NCBI RefSeq assembly: GCF_016629525.1
Contig: NZ_AP024269.1
Coordinates: 1,364,001 to 1,428,000 of the forward strand
DNA length: 64,000 nucleotides
Reading direction: 5' to 3'
Origin: Kaistia sp. 32K
GTDB taxonomy: Bacteria; Pseudomonadota; Alphaproteobacteria; Rhizobiales; Kaistiaceae
The notes beneath the pieces are model-generated. The model did no database searches, was not told the origin of the DNA, and worked only from the letters and a program-made list of their open reading frames with translations. Positions 63,415-64,000 of the stretch are shown here, piece by piece. A program made the position numbers and the translations under genes. Every line of letters starts with the position of its first letter. Positions within the stretch are counted from its first letter, which is position 1.

Positions 63415-64000
63415 TCATTTCTCGAACGGGTAGATGACCTTCCAGTCATCCTTCATGCTGACCACCGTCCAGCCGCGCTTCGGCGCTTCGTCGAGCGCCT
63501 TGTCGAGCTTGCCGACATCGGAATCCCGGTCATAGGCCCATTCGCGCTTGGCGTCGGTGTGGTGGACGATCATGCCGAAGCGCGGGCCGGGGTTGAGCGT
63601 CGTCCATTGCAGCATCTCGAGATCGCCGTCGGAATTGCCGGCGGCGAAGACGGGGCGCTTGCCGATGAACCGATTGATGCCGACCGGCTTGCCGGGGCCG
63701 TCATCGACGAACTCGATCGCCGGCAGCTTCTGGATCGAGACCTTGTCGCCATCGAGCTTGAATTCGGTCTTGCCGGAGGAGCCGACGACCTGCTGCGGCG
63801 GGATGCCGTAGACGCCCTCGGTCCAGGGCCGCATGAACTCGACGCCGCCGCCGGAGACGATGAAGGTCTGGTAGTCGTTGGCGCGCAGATAGGCGAGCAA
63901 CTCAAGCATCGGCTGGAAGACGAGATCCGTATAGGGCTTGTTGAAGCGCGGCTCGCGCGCCGTCTTGGTCCATTCGACCACTTGCGCCGAGAAGTCCTCG
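63415..64000 (-). CDS. HAD-superfamily hydrolase, C-terminal part
   Basis: The frame runs out of the window at 64000, so about 195 C-terminal residues are visible. They carry HAD motif II (TFIVSGGGVEFMRPW, Ser near the start), a conserved Lys in LPAIEFVDDGPGKPVGIN and motif III GNSDGDLEMLQW with the two Asp. The nucleophile motif I would lie outside. The arrangement matches phosphoserine phosphatase-like HAD proteins, often exported. Substrate unknown. Confidence 0.8.
   Translation of the reverse strand, partial: EDFSAQVVEWTKTAREPRFNKPYTDLVFQPMLELLAYLRANDYQTFIVSGGGVEFMRPWTEGVYGIPPQQVVGSSGKTEFKLDGDKVSIQKLPAIEFVDDGPGKPVGINRFIGKRPVFAAGNSDGDLEMLQWTTLNPGPRFGMIVHHTDAKREWAYDRDSDVGKLDKALDEAPKRGWTVVSMKDDWKVIYPFEK

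Overview
The window is GC-rich DNA from an alphaproteobacterium, most likely of the order Hyphomicrobiales (Rhizobiales). Evidence: an F0 ATP synthase operon encoding both b' and b subunits with no F1 genes attached, a LexA-type GTTC-N7-GTTC box, a TIGR02301-type protein, the dciA-dsbA-smc order, and families of palindromic intergenic repeats typical of this group. The genus cannot be fixed from the sequence. I recognise about 62 protein genes. I see no tRNA, rRNA or CRISPR.

Layout. 1-2081: end of a methyltransferase, a LysR regulator and a divergent SDR dehydrogenase. 2085-6951: smc, a Tat-exported DsbA-like thioredoxin and dciA. 7087-9876: F0 operon atpI-atpB-atpE-b'-b behind a near-consensus sigma-70 promoter. 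9883-15170: RNase HII, a 2OG-Fe(II) oxygenase, a NYN RNase, a radical-SAM protein with a LexA box, a glycosyltransferase and moaB. 15240-19328: ispE, a TPR/LysM protein and a polyprenyl diphosphate synthase. 19556-25747: DUF2007, TrmN6-like methylase, S49 protease and glyQ-glyS. 26051-36763: acrylyl-CoA reductase, SleB hydrolase, ppdK, GNAT, phosphatase, HD, ygfZ, dihydroorotase and VOC genes. 36834-45184: small conserved proteins, NUDIX, SRAP, LysE, DUF1499, MBL, wrbA and SMP-30. 45239-49835: a repeat-bounded DUF559 nuclease, a MerR/Zn-Cd ATPase pair and an IS30 element. 49862-53168: S8 protease, anti-sigma, ECF sigma and a Gly/His-rich secreted protein. 53441-56673: MFS transporter, YqaA, a monooxygenase and a dense repeat cluster. 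56643-62986: the seven-gene MoxR-Bat operon. 63415-64000: part of a HAD protein.

The content is mostly housekeeping. Accessory material is concentrated in intergenic palindromic repeats of three kinds, one IS30 copy inserted into such a repeat, and a DUF559 nuclease gene enclosed by inverted copies of a repeat that also occurs elsewhere in the window as compact gene-less pairs. That arrangement, together with the LexA box on the radical-SAM gene, is the most interesting content. Several enzymes lack canonical catalytic residues (an SDR, a dihydroorotase and a BatB-like VWA protein).
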